A DNA stretch of 64,000 bases from Ryuthela nishihirai (Eukaryota; Arthropoda; Arachnida; Araneae; Heptathelidae), in the NCBI GenBank assembly GCA_038380435.1, contig JAWZYU010000034.1, positions 3,764,704 to 3,828,703 of the forward strand, written 5' to 3'. Position numbers and translations under genes: made by a program. This document shows positions 10,995-22,880 of the stretch, in pieces (positions within the stretch are counted from its first letter, which is position 1; each line of letters opens with the position of its first letter). The notes under the pieces are model-generated. The model worked only from the letters and a program-made list of their open reading frames with translations. It searched no databases and was not told where the DNA came from.

Positions 10995-11042
10995 TGAATA
11001 GGATATTAATAGGATATTAGTAGTTATGTGAATAGGATATTA
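10995..11042 (+). repeat. 34-bp internal expansion, copy 1
   Basis: The stretch TGAATAGGATATTA is followed by a second ATAGGATATTA, the linker GTAG and then another TTATGTGAATAGGATATTA, adding 34 bp to the monomer (about 171 bp). Downstream the monomer reads GTCTTCGTG instead of GTCTGTGTG and ends in GCCTTTTC, as in all 14 copies. It follows a standard ATGGGTC monomer here rather than the usual GAACGAAG monomer, so it marks a block junction. Confidence 0.9.
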
Positions 11043-12639
11043 GTCTTCGTGTTAGCTGTCGAATGAAGAAGGTCGTTGCGACACGCATCAAAAGGACGCC
11101 GCCTTTTCTCAAAAAGTAACCCTTGAATCAGGGTGTGACTCCAAGAGGGAATCAAGATTCTTATGTGAATCGGATATTAGTCTCTGTGTTAGCTGTCGAA
11201 CGAAGAAGGTCGTTGCGACGGGCATCAAAAGGACGCCGCATTTCTCAAAAAGTAACCCTTGAAGTCAGGGTGTGATTCCAAGAGGGAATCAAGATTCTTA
11301 TGTGAATAGCATATTAGACTGTGTGTTAGCTGTCGAATGAAGAAGGTCGTTGCGACATGGGTCAAAAGGACGCCGTCTTCCTCAAAAAGTAACCCTTGAA
11401 GTCAGGGTGTGATTCCAAGAGGGAATCAAGATTCTTATGTGAATCGAATATTAGTCTGTGTGTTAGCTGTCGAATGAAGAAGGTCGTTGCGACACGCGTC
11501 AAAAGGACGCCGTCTTCCTCAAAAAGTAACCCTTGAAGTCAGGGTGTGATTCCAAGAGGGAATCAAGAGATTCTTATGTGAATAGGATATTAGTCTGTGC
11601 TTTAGCTATCGAATGAAGAAGGTCGTTTCGACACGCGTCAAAAGGACGCCGTCTTCCTTAAAAAGTAACCCTTGAAGTCAGGGTGTGATTCCAAGAAGGA
11701 ATCAAGATTCTTATATGAATAGGATATTAGTCTGTGTGTTAGCTGTGGAATGAAGAAGGTCGTTGCGACACGCGTCAAAAGGACACCGTCTTCCTCAAAA
11801 AGTAAACCTTGAAGTCAGGGTGTGATTCCAAGAGGGAATCAAGATTCTTACGTGAATCGGATATTAGTCTGTGTGTTAGCTGTCGAATGAAGAAGGTCGT
11901 TGCGACACGCGTCAAAAGGACGCCGTCTTCCACAAAAAGTAACCCTTGAAGTCAGGGTGTGATTCCAAGAGGGAATCAAGATTCTTATGTGAATAGGATA
12001 TTAATCTGTGTGTTAGCTGTTGAATGAAGAAGGTCGTTGAGACACGCATCAAAAGGACGCCGCCTTTTCTCAAAAAGTAACTCTTGAATCAGGGTGTGAT
12101 TCCAAGAGGGAATCAAGATTCTTATGTGAATAGCATATTAGTCTGTGTGTTAGCTGTCGAATGAAGAAGGTCGTTGCGACATGGGTCAAAAGGACGCCGT
12201 CTTCCTCAAAAAGTAACCGTTGAAGTCAGGGTGTGATTCCAAGAGGGAATCAAGATTCTTATGTGAATCGAATATTAGTCTGTGTGTTAGCTGTCGAATG
12301 CAAAAGGTCGTTGCGAGACGCGTCAAAAGGACGCCGTCTTCCTCAAAAAGTAACCCTTGAAGTCAGGGTGTGATTCCAAGATTGAATCAAGATTCTTATG
12401 TGAATCGGATATTAGTCTGTGTGTTAGCTGTTGAATGAAGAACGTCGTTGCGACACGCGTCAAAAGGACGCCGTCTTCCTCAAAAAGTAACCCTTGAAGT
12501 CAGGGTGTGATTCCAAGAGGGAATCAAGATTCTTATGTGAATCGGATATTAGTCTCTGTGTTAGCTGTCGAATGAAGGTCGTTGCGACACGCGTCAAAAG
12601 GACGCCGTCTTCCTCAAAAAGTAACCCTTGAAGTCAGGG

Positions 12640-13265
12640 TGTGATTCCAAGAGGGAATCAAGATTCTTATGTGAATCTGATATTAGTCTGTGTGTTGGCT
12701 GTCGAATGAAGAAGGTCGTTGCGACACCCGTCAAAAGGACGCCGTCTTCCTCAAAAAGTAACCCTTGAAGTCAGGGTGTGATTCCAAGAGGGAATCAATA
12801 TTCTTATGTGAATAGGATATTAGTCTGATTGTTAGCTGTCGAATGAAGAAGGTCGTTGCGACACCCATCAAAAGGACGCCGCCATTTCTCAAAAAGTAAC
12901 TCTTGAATCAGGGTGTGATTCCAAGAGGGAATCAAGATTCTTATGTGAATCGGATATTAGTCTGTGTGTTAGCTGTCGAACGAAGAAGGTCGTTGCGACG
13001 CGCATCAAAAGGACGCCGCATTTCTCAAAAAGTAACCCTTGAAGTCAGGTGTGATTCCAAGAGGGAATCAAGATTCTTATGTGAATAGGATATTAATAGG
13101 ATATTAGTAGTTATGTGAATAGGATATTCGTCTTCGTGTTAGCTGTCGAATGAAGAAGGTCGTTGCGACACGCATCAAAATTACGCCGCCTTTTCTCAAA
13201 AAGTAACTCTTGAATCAGGGTGTGATTCCAAGAGGGAATCAAGATTCTTATGTGAATCGGATATT
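12640..13265 (+). repeat. Local duplication unit, partner at 14.83-15.37 kb
   Basis: The variants CAATATTC, GTCTGATTG, ACACCCATC, the one-base-shorter CAGGTGTG monomer and an expanded monomer ending in ATTCG recur in the same order 2,119 bp downstream (12,903 to 15,022; 13,082 to 15,201). CAATATTC occurs in both of these and in neither right-hand relative (52.9 and 56.2 kb read CAAGATTC). The left pair therefore shares a more recent common source, or was homogenised locally. Confidence 0.75.
13082..13129 (+). repeat. 34-bp internal expansion, copy 2 (ATTCG form)
   Basis: Same expansion as at 10,995, but the last repeat ends GATATTCGTC rather than GATATTAGTC, and the monomer continues AAAATTACGCC. 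This sub-form is shared with 15,201, 53,216 and 56,565 and so marks one lineage. The preceding monomer carries the CAGGTGTG single-base deletion. Confidence 0.9.
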
Positions 13266-14208
13266 ACTCTGTGTGTTATCTGTCGAATGAAGGTCGTTGC
13301 GACACGCGTCAAAAGGATGCCGTCTTCCTCAAAAAGTAACCCTTGAAGTCAGGGTGTGATTCCAAGAGGGAATCAAGATTCTTATGTGAATAGGATATTA
13401 GTCTGTGCTTTAGCTGTCGAATGAAGAAGGTCGTTGCGACACGCGTCAAAAGGACGCCGTCTTCCTTAAAAAGTAACCCTTGAAGTCAGGGTGTGATTCC
13501 AAGAAGGAATCAAGATTCTTATGTGAATAGGATATTAGTCTGTGTGTTAGCTGTGGAATGAAGAAGGTCGTTGCGACACGCGTCAAAAGGACACCATCTT
13601 CCTCAAAAAGTAAACCTTGAAGTCAGGGTGTGATTCCAAGAGGGAATCAAGATTCTTACGTGAATCGGATATTAGTCTGTGTGTTAGCTGTCGAATGAAG
13701 AAGGTCGCTGCGACACGCGACGAAAGGACGCCGTCTTCCTCAAAAAGTAACCCTTGAAATCAGGGTGTGATTCCAAGAGGGAATCAAGATTCTTATGTGA
13801 ATCTGATATTAGTCTGTGTGTTTGCTGTCGAATGAAGAAGGTCGTTGCGACACGCGTCAAAAGGACGCCGTCTTCCTCAAAAAGTAACCCTTGAAGTCAG
13901 GGTGTGATTCCAAGAGGGAATCAAGATTCTTATGTGAATAGGATATTAGTCTGTGTGTTAGCTGTCGAATGAAGAAGGTCGTTGAGACACGCATCAAAAG
14001 GACGCCGCCTTTTCTCAAAAAGTAACTCTTGAATCAGGGTGTGATTCCAAGAGGGAATCAAGATTCTTATGTGAATCAGATATTAGTCTGTGTGTTAGCT
14101 GTCGAACGAAGAAGGTCGTTGCGACGCGCATCAAAAGGACGCCGCATTTCTCAAAATGTAACCCTTGAAGTCAGGGTGTGATTCCAAGAGGGAATCAAGA
14201 TTCTTATG

Positions 14209-14256
14209 TGAATAGGATATTAATAGGATATTAGTAGTTATGTGAATAGGATATTA
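14209..14256 (+). repeat. 34-bp internal expansion, copy 3
   Basis: Standard ATTAG form. It is followed by the GTCTCTGTG, GACGGGC and AATAGCATATT monomers, the same succession as after 42,841, 46,573, 50,305 and 54,617; the exact partner is 54,617 (offset 40,408). Confidence 0.9.
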
Positions 14257-15200
14257 GTCTTCGTGTTAGCTGTCGAATGAAGAAGGTCGTTGCGACACGC
14301 ATCAAAAGGACGCCGCCTTTTCTCAAAAAGTAACCCTTGAATCAGGGTGTGATTCCAAGAGGGAATCAAGATTCTTATGTGAATCGGATATTAGTCTCTG
14401 TGTTAGCTGTCGAACGAAGAAGGTCGTTGCGACGGGCATCAAAAGGACGCCGCATTTCTCAAAAAGTAACCCTTGAAGTCAGGGTGTGATTCCAAGAGGG
14501 AATCAAGATTCTTATGTGAATAGCATATTAGTCTGTGTGTTAGCTGTCGAATGAAGAAGGTCGTTGCGACATGGGTCAAAAGGACGCCGTCTTCCTCAAA
14601 AAGTAACCCTTGAAGTCAGGGTGTGATTCCAAGAGGGAATCAAGATTCTTATGTGAATCGAATATTAGTCTGTGTGTTAGCTGTCGAATGAAGAAGGTCG
14701 TTGCGACACGCGTCAAAAGGACGCCGTCTTCCTCAAAAAGTAACCCTTGAAGTCAGGGTGTGATTCCAAGAGGGAATCAAGATTCTTATGTGAATCGAAT
14801 ATTAGTCTGTGTGTTAGCTGTCGAATGAAGAAGGTCGTTGCGACACGCGTCAAAAGGACGCCGTCTTCCTCAAAAAGTAACCCTTGAAGTCAGGGTGTGA
14901 TTCCAAGAGGGAATCAATATTCTTATGTGAATAGGATATTAGTCTGATTGTTAGCTGTCGAATGAAGAAGGTCGTTGCGACACCCATCAAAAGGACGCCG
15001 CCATTTCTCAAAAAGTAACTCTTGAATCAGGGTGTGATTCCAAGAGGGAATCAAGATTCTTATGTGAATCGGATATTAGTCTGTGTGTTAGCTGTCGAAC
15101 GAAGAAGGTCGTTGCGACGCGCATCAAAAGGACGCCGCATTTCTCAAAAAGTAACCCTTGAAGTCAGGTGTGATTCCAAGAGGGAATCAAGATTCTTATG

Positions 15201-15248
15201 TGAATAGGATATTAATAGGATATTAGTAGTTATGTGAATAGGATATTC
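15201..15248 (+). repeat. 34-bp internal expansion, copy 4 (ATTCG form)
   Basis: Carries the ATTCG ending and the downstream AAAATTACGCC, identical in these details to 13,082 (2,119 bp upstream) and 56,565 (offset 41,364). Confidence 0.9.
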
Positions 15249-17562
15249 GTCTTCGTGTTAGCTGTCGAATGAAGAAGGTCGTTGCGACACGCATCAAAAT
15301 TACGCCGCCTTTTCTCAAAAAGTAACTCTTGAATCAGGGTGTGATTCCAAGAGGGAATCAAGATTCTTATGTGAATCGGATATTAGTCTCTGTGTTAGCT
15401 GTCGAACGAAGAAGGTCGTTGCGACGCGCATCAAAAGGACGCCGCATTTCTCAAAAAGTAACCCTTGAAGTCAGGGTGTGATTCCAAGAGGGAATCAAGA
15501 TTCTTATGTGAATAGCATATTAGTCTGTGTGTTAGCTGTCGAATGAAGAAGGTCGTTGCGACACGCTTCAAAAGGACGCCGTCTTCCTCAAAAAGTAACC
15601 CTTGAAGTCAGGGTGTGATTCCAAGAGGGAATCAAGATTCTTATGTGAATCGGATATTAGTCTGTGTGTTAGCTGTCGAATGAAGGTCGTTGCGACACGC
15701 GTCAAAAGGATGCCGTCTTCCTCAAAAAGTAACCCTTGAAGTCAGGGTGTGATTCCAAGAGGGAATCAAGATTCTTATGTGAATAGGATATTAGTCTGTG
15801 CTTTAGCTGTCGAATGAAGAAGGTCGTTGCGACGCGCGACGAAAGGACGCCGTCTTCCTCAAAAAGTAACCCTTGAAGTCAGGGTGTGATTCCAAGAGGG
15901 AATCAAGATTCTTATGTGAATCTGATATTAGTCTGTGTGTTTGCTGTCGAATGAAGAAGGTCGTTGCGACACGCGTCAAAAGGACGCCGTCTTCCTCAAA
16001 AAGTAACCCTTGAAGTCAGGGTGTGATTCCAAGAGGGAATCAAAATTCTTATGTGAATAGGATATTAGTCTGTGTGTTAGCTGTCGAATGAAGAAGGTCG
16101 TTGAGACACGCATCAAAAGGACGCCGCCTTTTCTCAAAAAGTAACTCTTGAATCACGGTGTGATTCCAAGAGGGAATCAAGATTCTTATGTGAATCAGAT
16201 ATTAGTCTGTGTGTTAGCTGTCGAACGAAGAAGGTTGTTGCGACGCGCATCAAAAGGACGCCGCATTTCTCAAAAAGTAACCGTTGAAGTCAGGGTGTGA
16301 TTCCAAGAGGGAATCAAGATTCTTATGTGAATAGCATATTAGTCTGTGTGTTAGCTGTCGAATGAAGAAGGTCGTTGCGACATGGGTCAAAAGGACGCCG
16401 TCTTCCTCAAAAAGTAACCCTTGAAGTCAGGGTGTGATTCCAAGAGGGAATCAAGATTCTTATGTGAATCGAATATTAGTCTGTGTGTTAGCTGTCGAAT
16501 GAAGAAGGTCGTTGCGAGACGCGTCAAAAGGACGCCGTGTTCCTCAAAAAGTAACCCTTGAAGTCAATGTGTGATTCCAAGAGGGAATCAAGAGATTCTT
16601 ATGTGAATAGGATATTAGTCTGTGCTTTAGCTGTCGAATGAAGAAGGTCGTTGCGACACGAGTCAAAAGGACGCCGTCTTCCTTAAAAAGTAACCCTTGA
16701 AGTCAGGGTGTGATTCCAAGAAGGAATTAAGATTTTTATGTGAATAGGATATTAGTCTGTGTGTTAGCTGTGGAATGAAGAAGGTCGATGCGACACGCGT
16801 CAAAAAGACACCGTCTTCCTCAAAAGGTAAACCTTGAAGTCAGGGTGTGATTCCAAGAGGGAATCAAGATTCTTATGTGAATAGGATATTAGTCTGTGTG
16901 TTAGCTGTCGAATGAAGAAGGTCGTTGCGACACGCGACGAAAGGACGACGTCTTCCTCAAAAAGTAACCCTTGAAGTCAGGGTGTGATTCCAAGAGGGAA
17001 TCAAGATTCTTACGTGAATCGGATATTAGTCTGTGTGTTAGCTGTCGAATGAAGAAGGTCGTTGCGACACGCGTCGAAAGGACGCCGTCTTCCTCAAAAA
17101 GTAACCCTTGAAGTCAGGGTGTGATTCCAAGAGGGAATCAAGATTCTTATGTGAATCTCATATTAGTCTGTGTGTTTGCTGTCGAATGAAGAAGGTCGTT
17201 GCGACACGCGTCAAAAGGACGCCGTCTTCCTCAAAAAGTAACCCTTGAAGTCAGGGTGTGATTCCAAGAGGGAATCAAGATTCTTATGTGAATAGGATAT
17301 TAGTCTGTGTGTTAACTGTCGAATGAAGAAGGTCGTTGAGACACGCATCAAAAGGACGCTGCCATTTCTCAAAAAGTAACTCTTGAATCAGGGTGTGATT
17401 CCAAGAGGGAATCAAGATTCTTATGTGAATCGGATATTAGTCTGTGTGTTAGCTGTCGATCGAAGAAGGTCGTTGCGACGCGCATCAAAAGGACGCCGCA
17501 TTTCTCAAAAAGTAACCCTTGAAGTCAGGGTGTGATTCCAAGAGGGAATCAAGATTCTTATG

Positions 17563-17610
17563 TGAATAGGATATTAATAGGATATTAGTAGTTATGGGAA
17601 TAGGATATTA
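17563..17610 (+). repeat. 34-bp internal expansion, copy 5 (TATGGGAAT form)
   Basis: The second half reads TTATGGGAATAGG, and the monomer continues with ACCCATC and GGGTGTTATTCC. All three private changes are shared only with 59,201, exactly 41,638 bp away, which supports direct descent of the two segments from one source. Confidence 0.9.
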
Positions 17611-19179
17611 GTCTTCGTGTTAGCTGTCGAATGAAGAAGGTCGTTGCGACACCCATCAAAAGGACGCCGCCTTTTCTCAAAAAGTAACTCTTGAATCAGG
17701 GTGTTATTCCAAGAGGGAATCAAGATTCTTATGTGAATCGGATATTAGTCTCTGTGTTAGCTGTCGAACGAAGAAGGTCGTTGCGACGCGCATCAAAAGG
17801 ACGCCGCATTTCTCAAAAAGTAACCCTTGAAGTCAGGGTGTGATTCCAAGAGGGAATCAAGATTCTTATGTGAATAGCATATTAGTCTGTGTGTTAGCTG
17901 TCGAATGAAGAAGGTCGTTGCGACATGGGTCAAAAGGACGCCGTCTTCCTCAAAAAGTAATCCTTGAAGTCAGGGTGTGATTCCAAGAGGGAATCAAGAT
18001 TCTTATGTGAATCGAATATTAGTCTGTGTGTTACCTGTCGAATGAAGAAGGTCGTTGCCACACGCGTCAAAAGGACGCCGTCTTCCTCAAAAAGTAACCC
18101 TTGAAGTCAGGGTGTGATTCCAAGAGGGAATCAAGATTCTTATGTGAATCGGATATTAGTCTGTGTGTTAGCTGTCGAATGAAGGTCGTTGCGACACGCG
18201 TGAAAAGGACGCCGTCTTCCTCAAAAAGTAACCCTTGAAGTCAGGGAGTGATTCCAAGAGGGAATCAAGAGATTCTTATGTGAATAGGATATTAGTCTGT
18301 GCTTTAGCTGTCGAATGAAGAAGGTCGTTGCGACACGCGTCAAAAGGACGCCGTCTTCCTTAAAAACTAACCCTTGAAGTCAGGGTGTGATTCCAAGAAG
18401 GAATCAAGATTCTTATGTGAATTGGATATTAGTCTGTGTGTTAGCTGTGGAATGAAAAAGGTCGTTGCGACACGCGTCAAAAGGACACCGTCTTCCTCAA
18501 AAAGTAAACCTTGAAGTCAGGGTGTGATTCCAAGAGGGAATCAAGATTCTTACGTGAATCGGATATTAGTCTGTGTGTTAGCTGTCGAATGAAGAAGGTC
18601 GTTGCGACACGCGTCGAAATGACGCCGTCTTCCTCAAAAAGTAACCCTTGAAGTCAGGGTGTGATTCCAAGAGGGAATCAAGATTCTTATGTGAATCTGA
18701 TATTAGTCTGTGTGTTTGCTGTCGAATGAAGAAGGTCGTTGCGACACGCGTCAAAAGGACGCCGTCTTCCTCAAAAATTAACCCTTGAAGTCAGGGTGTG
18801 ATTCCAAGAGGGAATCAAGATTCTTATGTGAATAGGATATTAGTCTGTGTGTTAGCTGTCAAATGAAGAAGGTCGTTGAGACACGCATCAAAAGGACGCC
18901 GCCTTTTCTCAAAAAGTAACTCTTGAATCAGGGTGTGATTCCAAGAGGGAATCAAGATTCTTATGTGAATCGGATATTAGTCTGTGTGTTAGCTGTCGAA
19001 CGAAGAAGGTCGTTGCGACGCGCATCAAAAGGACGCCGCATTTCTCAAAAAGTAACCCTTGAAGTCAGGGTGTGATTCCAAGAAGGAATCAAGATTCTTA
19101 TGTGAATAGGATATTAGTCTGTGTGTTAGCTGTCGAATGAAGAAGGTCGTTGCGACATGGGTCAAAAGGACGCCGTCTT

Positions 19180-20970
19180 CCTCAAAAAGTAACCCTTCAA
19201 GTCAGGGTGTGATTCCAAGAGGGAATCAAGATTCTTATGTGAATCGGATATTAGTCTGTGTGTTAGCTGTCGAATGAAGGTCGTTGCGACACGCGTCAAA
19301 AGGACGCCGTCTTCCTCAAAAAGTAACCCTTGAAGTCAGGGTGTGATTCCAAGAGGGAATCAAGATTCTTATGTGAATCTGATATTATTCTGTGTGTTGG
19401 CTGTCGAATGAAGAAGGTCGTTGCGACACGCGTCAAAAGGACGCCGTCTTCCTCAAAACGTAACCCTTGAAGTCAGGGTGTGATTCCAAGAGGGAATCAA
19501 GATTCTTATGTGAATAGGATATTAGTCTCTGTGTTAGCTGTCGAATGAAGAAGGTCGTTGCGACACCCATCAAAAGGACGCCGCCATTTCTCAAAAAGTA
19601 ACTCTTGAATCAGGGTGTGATTCCAAGAGGGAATCAAGATTCTTATGTGAATCGGATATTAGTCTGTGTGTTAGCTGTCAAACGAAGAAGGTCGTTGCGA
19701 CGCGCATCAAAAGGACGCCGCATTTCTCAAAAAGTAACCCTTGAAGTCAGGGTGTGATTCCAAGAGGGAATCGAAATTCTTATGTGAATCGGATATTAGT
19801 CTGTGTGTTAGCTGTCGAACGAAGAAGGTCGTTGCGACGCGCATCAAAAGAACGCCGCATTTCTCAAAAAGTAACCCTTGAAGTCAGGGTGTGATTCCAA
19901 GAGGAAATCAAGATTCCTACGTGAATCGGATATTAGTCTGTGTGTTGGCTGTCGAATGAAGAAGGTCGTTGCGACACGCGTCAAAAGGACGCCGTCTTCC
20001 TCAAAAAGTAACCCTTGAAGTCAGGGTGTGATTCCAAGAGGGAATCAAGATTCTTATGTGAATCTGATATTAGTCTGTGTGTTAACTGTCGAATGAAGAA
20101 GGTCGTTGCGACATGGGTCAAAAGGACGCCGTCTTCCTCAAAAAGTAACCCTTGAAGTCAGGGTGTGATTCCAAGAGGGAATCAAGATTCTTATGGGAAT
20201 CGGATATTAGTCTGTGTGTTAGCTGTCGAATGAAGAAGGTCGTTGCGACACGCGTCAAAAGGACGCCGTCTTCCTCAAAAAGTAACCCTTGTAGTCAGGG
20301 TGTGATTCCAAGAGGGAATCAAGATTCTTATGTGAATCGGATATTAGTCTGTGTGTTAGCTGTCGAATGAAGGTTGTTGCGACACGCGTCAAAAGGACCC
20401 CGTCTTCCTCAAAAAGTAACCCTTGAAGTCAGGGTGTGATTCCAAGAAGGAATCAAGATTCTTATGTGAATAGGATATTAGTCTGTGTGTTAGCTGTCGA
20501 ATGAAGAAGGTCGTTGCGACATGGGTCAAAAGGACGCCGTCTTCCTCAAAAAGTAACCCTTGAAGTCAGGGTGTGATTCCAAGAGGGAATCAAGAATCTT
20601 ATGTGAATAGGATATAACTCTGTGCGTTAGCTGTCGAACGAAGAAGGTCGTTGCGACGCGCATCGAAAGGATGCCGCATTTCTCAAAAAGTAACTCTTGA
20701 AGTCAGGGTGTGATTCCAAGATGGAATCAAGATTCTTATGTGAATCGGATATTAGTCTGTGCGTTAGCTGTCGAACGAAGAAGGTCGTTGCGACACGCAT
20801 CAAAAGGACGCCGCCTTTTCTCAAAAAGTAACTCTTGAATCAGGGTGTGATTCCAAGAGGGAATAAAGATTCTTATGTGAATCGGATATTAGTCTGTGTG
20901 TTAGCTGTCGAATGAAGAAGGTCGTTGCGACACGCGTCAAAAGGACGCCGTCTTCCTCAGAAAGTAAACC
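19180..20970 (+). repeat. 1,911-bp tandem duplication, unit 1
   Basis: TCGAAATTC at 19,771 recurs at 21,682. The TTATGGGAATCGG monomer pair at 20,152 recurs at 22,063, and the GTGCG marker block at 20,627 recurs at 22,538, all spaced 1,911 bp (14 monomers less 7 bp). The right-hand relative near 61.4 kb has only one such unit, so this is a left-specific gain or a right-specific loss. The two units later differ at small sites, for example GGAATAAAG near 20,862 and AAGAAATTCG near 21,325. Confidence 0.85.
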
Positions 20971-21090
20971 TTGAAGTCAGGGTGTGATTCCAAGAGGGAA
21001 TCAAGATTCTTATGTGAATAGGTTATTAGTCTGTGTGTTAGCTGTCGAATGAAGAAGGTCGTTGCGACACGCGTCAAAAGGACGCCGTCT

Positions 21091-22880
21091 TCCTCAAAAA
21101 GTAACGCTTGAAGTCAGGGTGTGATTCCAAGAGGGAATCAAGATTCTTATGTGAATCGGATATTAGTCTGTGTGTTAGCTGTCGAATGAAGGTCGTTGCG
21201 ACACGCGTCGAAAGGACGCCGTCTTCCTCAAAAAGTAACCCTTGAATCAGGGTGTGATTCCAAGAGGGAATCAAGATTCTTATGTGAATCTGATATTAGT
21301 CTGTGTGTTGGCTGTCGAATGAAGAAATTCGTTGCGACACGCGTCTAAAGGACGCCGTCTTCCTCAAAAAGTAACCCTTGAAGTCAGGGTGTGATTCCAA
21401 GAGGGAATCAAGATTCTTATGTGAATAGGATATTAGTCTGTGTGTTACCTGTCGAATGAAGAAGGTCGTTGCGACACCCATCAAAAGGACGCCGCCATTT
21501 CTCAAAAAGTAACTCTTGAATCAGGGTGTGATTCCAAGAGGGAATCAAGATTCTTATGTGAATCGGATATTAGTCTGTGTGTTAGCTGTCGAACGAAGAA
21601 GGTCGTTGCGACGCGCATCAAAAGGACGCCGCATTTCTCAAAAAGTAACCCTTGAAGTCAGGGTGTGATTCCAAGAGGGAATCGAAATTCTTATGTGAAT
21701 CGGATATTAGTCTGTGTGTTAGCTGTCGAACGAAGAAGGTCGTTGCGACGCGCATCAAAAGAACGCTGCATTTCTCAAAAAGTAACCCTTGAAGTCAGGG
21801 TGTGATTCCAAGAGGGAATCAAGATTCCTACGTAAATCGGATATTAGTCTGTGTGTTGGCTGTCGAATGAAGAAGGTCGTTGCGACACGCGTCAAAAGGA
21901 CGCCGTCTTCCTCAAAAAGTAACCCTTGAAGTCAGGGTGTGATTCCAAGAGGGAATCAAGATTCTTATGTGAATCTGATATTAGTCTGTGTGTTAGCTGT
22001 CGAATGAAGAAGGTCGTTGCGACATGGGTCAAAAGGACGCCGTCTTCCTCAAAAAGTAACCCTTGAAGTCAGGGTGTGATTCCAAGAGGGAATCAAGATT
22101 CTTATGGGAATCGGATATTAGTCTGTGTGTTAGCTGTCGAATGAAGAAGGTCGTTGCGACACGCGTCAAAAGGACGCCGTCTTCCTCAAAAAGTAACCCT
22201 TGTAGTCAGGGTGTGATTCCAAGAGGGAATCAAGATTCTTATGTGAATCGGATATTAGTCTGTGTGTTAGCTGTCGAATGAAGGTTGTTGCGACACGCGT
22301 CAAAAGGACCCCGTCTTCCTCAAAAAGTAACCCTTGAAGTCAGGGTGTGATTCCAAGAAGGAATCAAGATTCTTATGTGAATAGGATATTAGTCTGTGTG
22401 TTAGCTGTCGAATGAAGAAGGTCGTTGCGACATGGGTCAAAAGGACGCCGTCTTCCTCAAAAAGTAACCCTTGAAGTCAGGGTGTGATTCCAAGAGGGAA
22501 TCAAGAATCTTATGTGAATAGGATATAACTCTGTGCGTTAGCTGTCGAACGAAGAAGGTCGTTGCGACGCGCATCGAAAGGATGCCGCATTTCTCAAAAA
22601 GTAACTCTTGAAGTCAGGGTGTGATTCCAAGATGGAATCAAGATTCTTATGTGAATCGGATATTAGTCTGTGCGTTAGCTGTCGAACGAAGAAGGTCGTT
22701 GCGACACGCATCAAAAGGACGCCGCCTTTTCTCAAAAAGTAACTCTTGAATCAGGGTGTGATTCCAAGAGGGAATCAAGATTCTTATGTGAATCTGATAT
22801 TAGTCTGTGTGTTAGCTGTCGAATGAAGAAGGTCGTTGCGACACGCGTCAAAAGGACGCCGTCTTCCTCAAAAAGTAAAC
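21091..22880 (+). repeat. 1,911-bp tandem duplication, unit 2
   Basis: Second unit of the pair. Its downstream exit differs from unit 1. After the GTGCG block and an AATCTGATATT monomer it goes straight to AAGAAGGAATC (about 22,904), skipping the AATAGGTTATTAG monomer that unit 1 (about 21,022) and the right-hand relative (about 62,661) retain. That is a one-monomer loss, seen as the 137-bp step between offsets 39,727 and 39,864. Confidence 0.8.

Noticed and set aside
10995..11042. Transposon footprint or target-site duplication
   Set aside because: The extra 34 bp is built entirely from neighbouring monomer sequence (TATGTGAATAGGATATTA) and carries no foreign sequence, so slippage or a partial duplication is sufficient.
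12903..13088. A 61-codon open frame recurring at 15,022, 25,927, 53,037 and 56,386
   Set aside because: It is created by the one-base deletion in CAGGTGTG, which merges two frames. It follows the block duplications and has no independent sign of coding.
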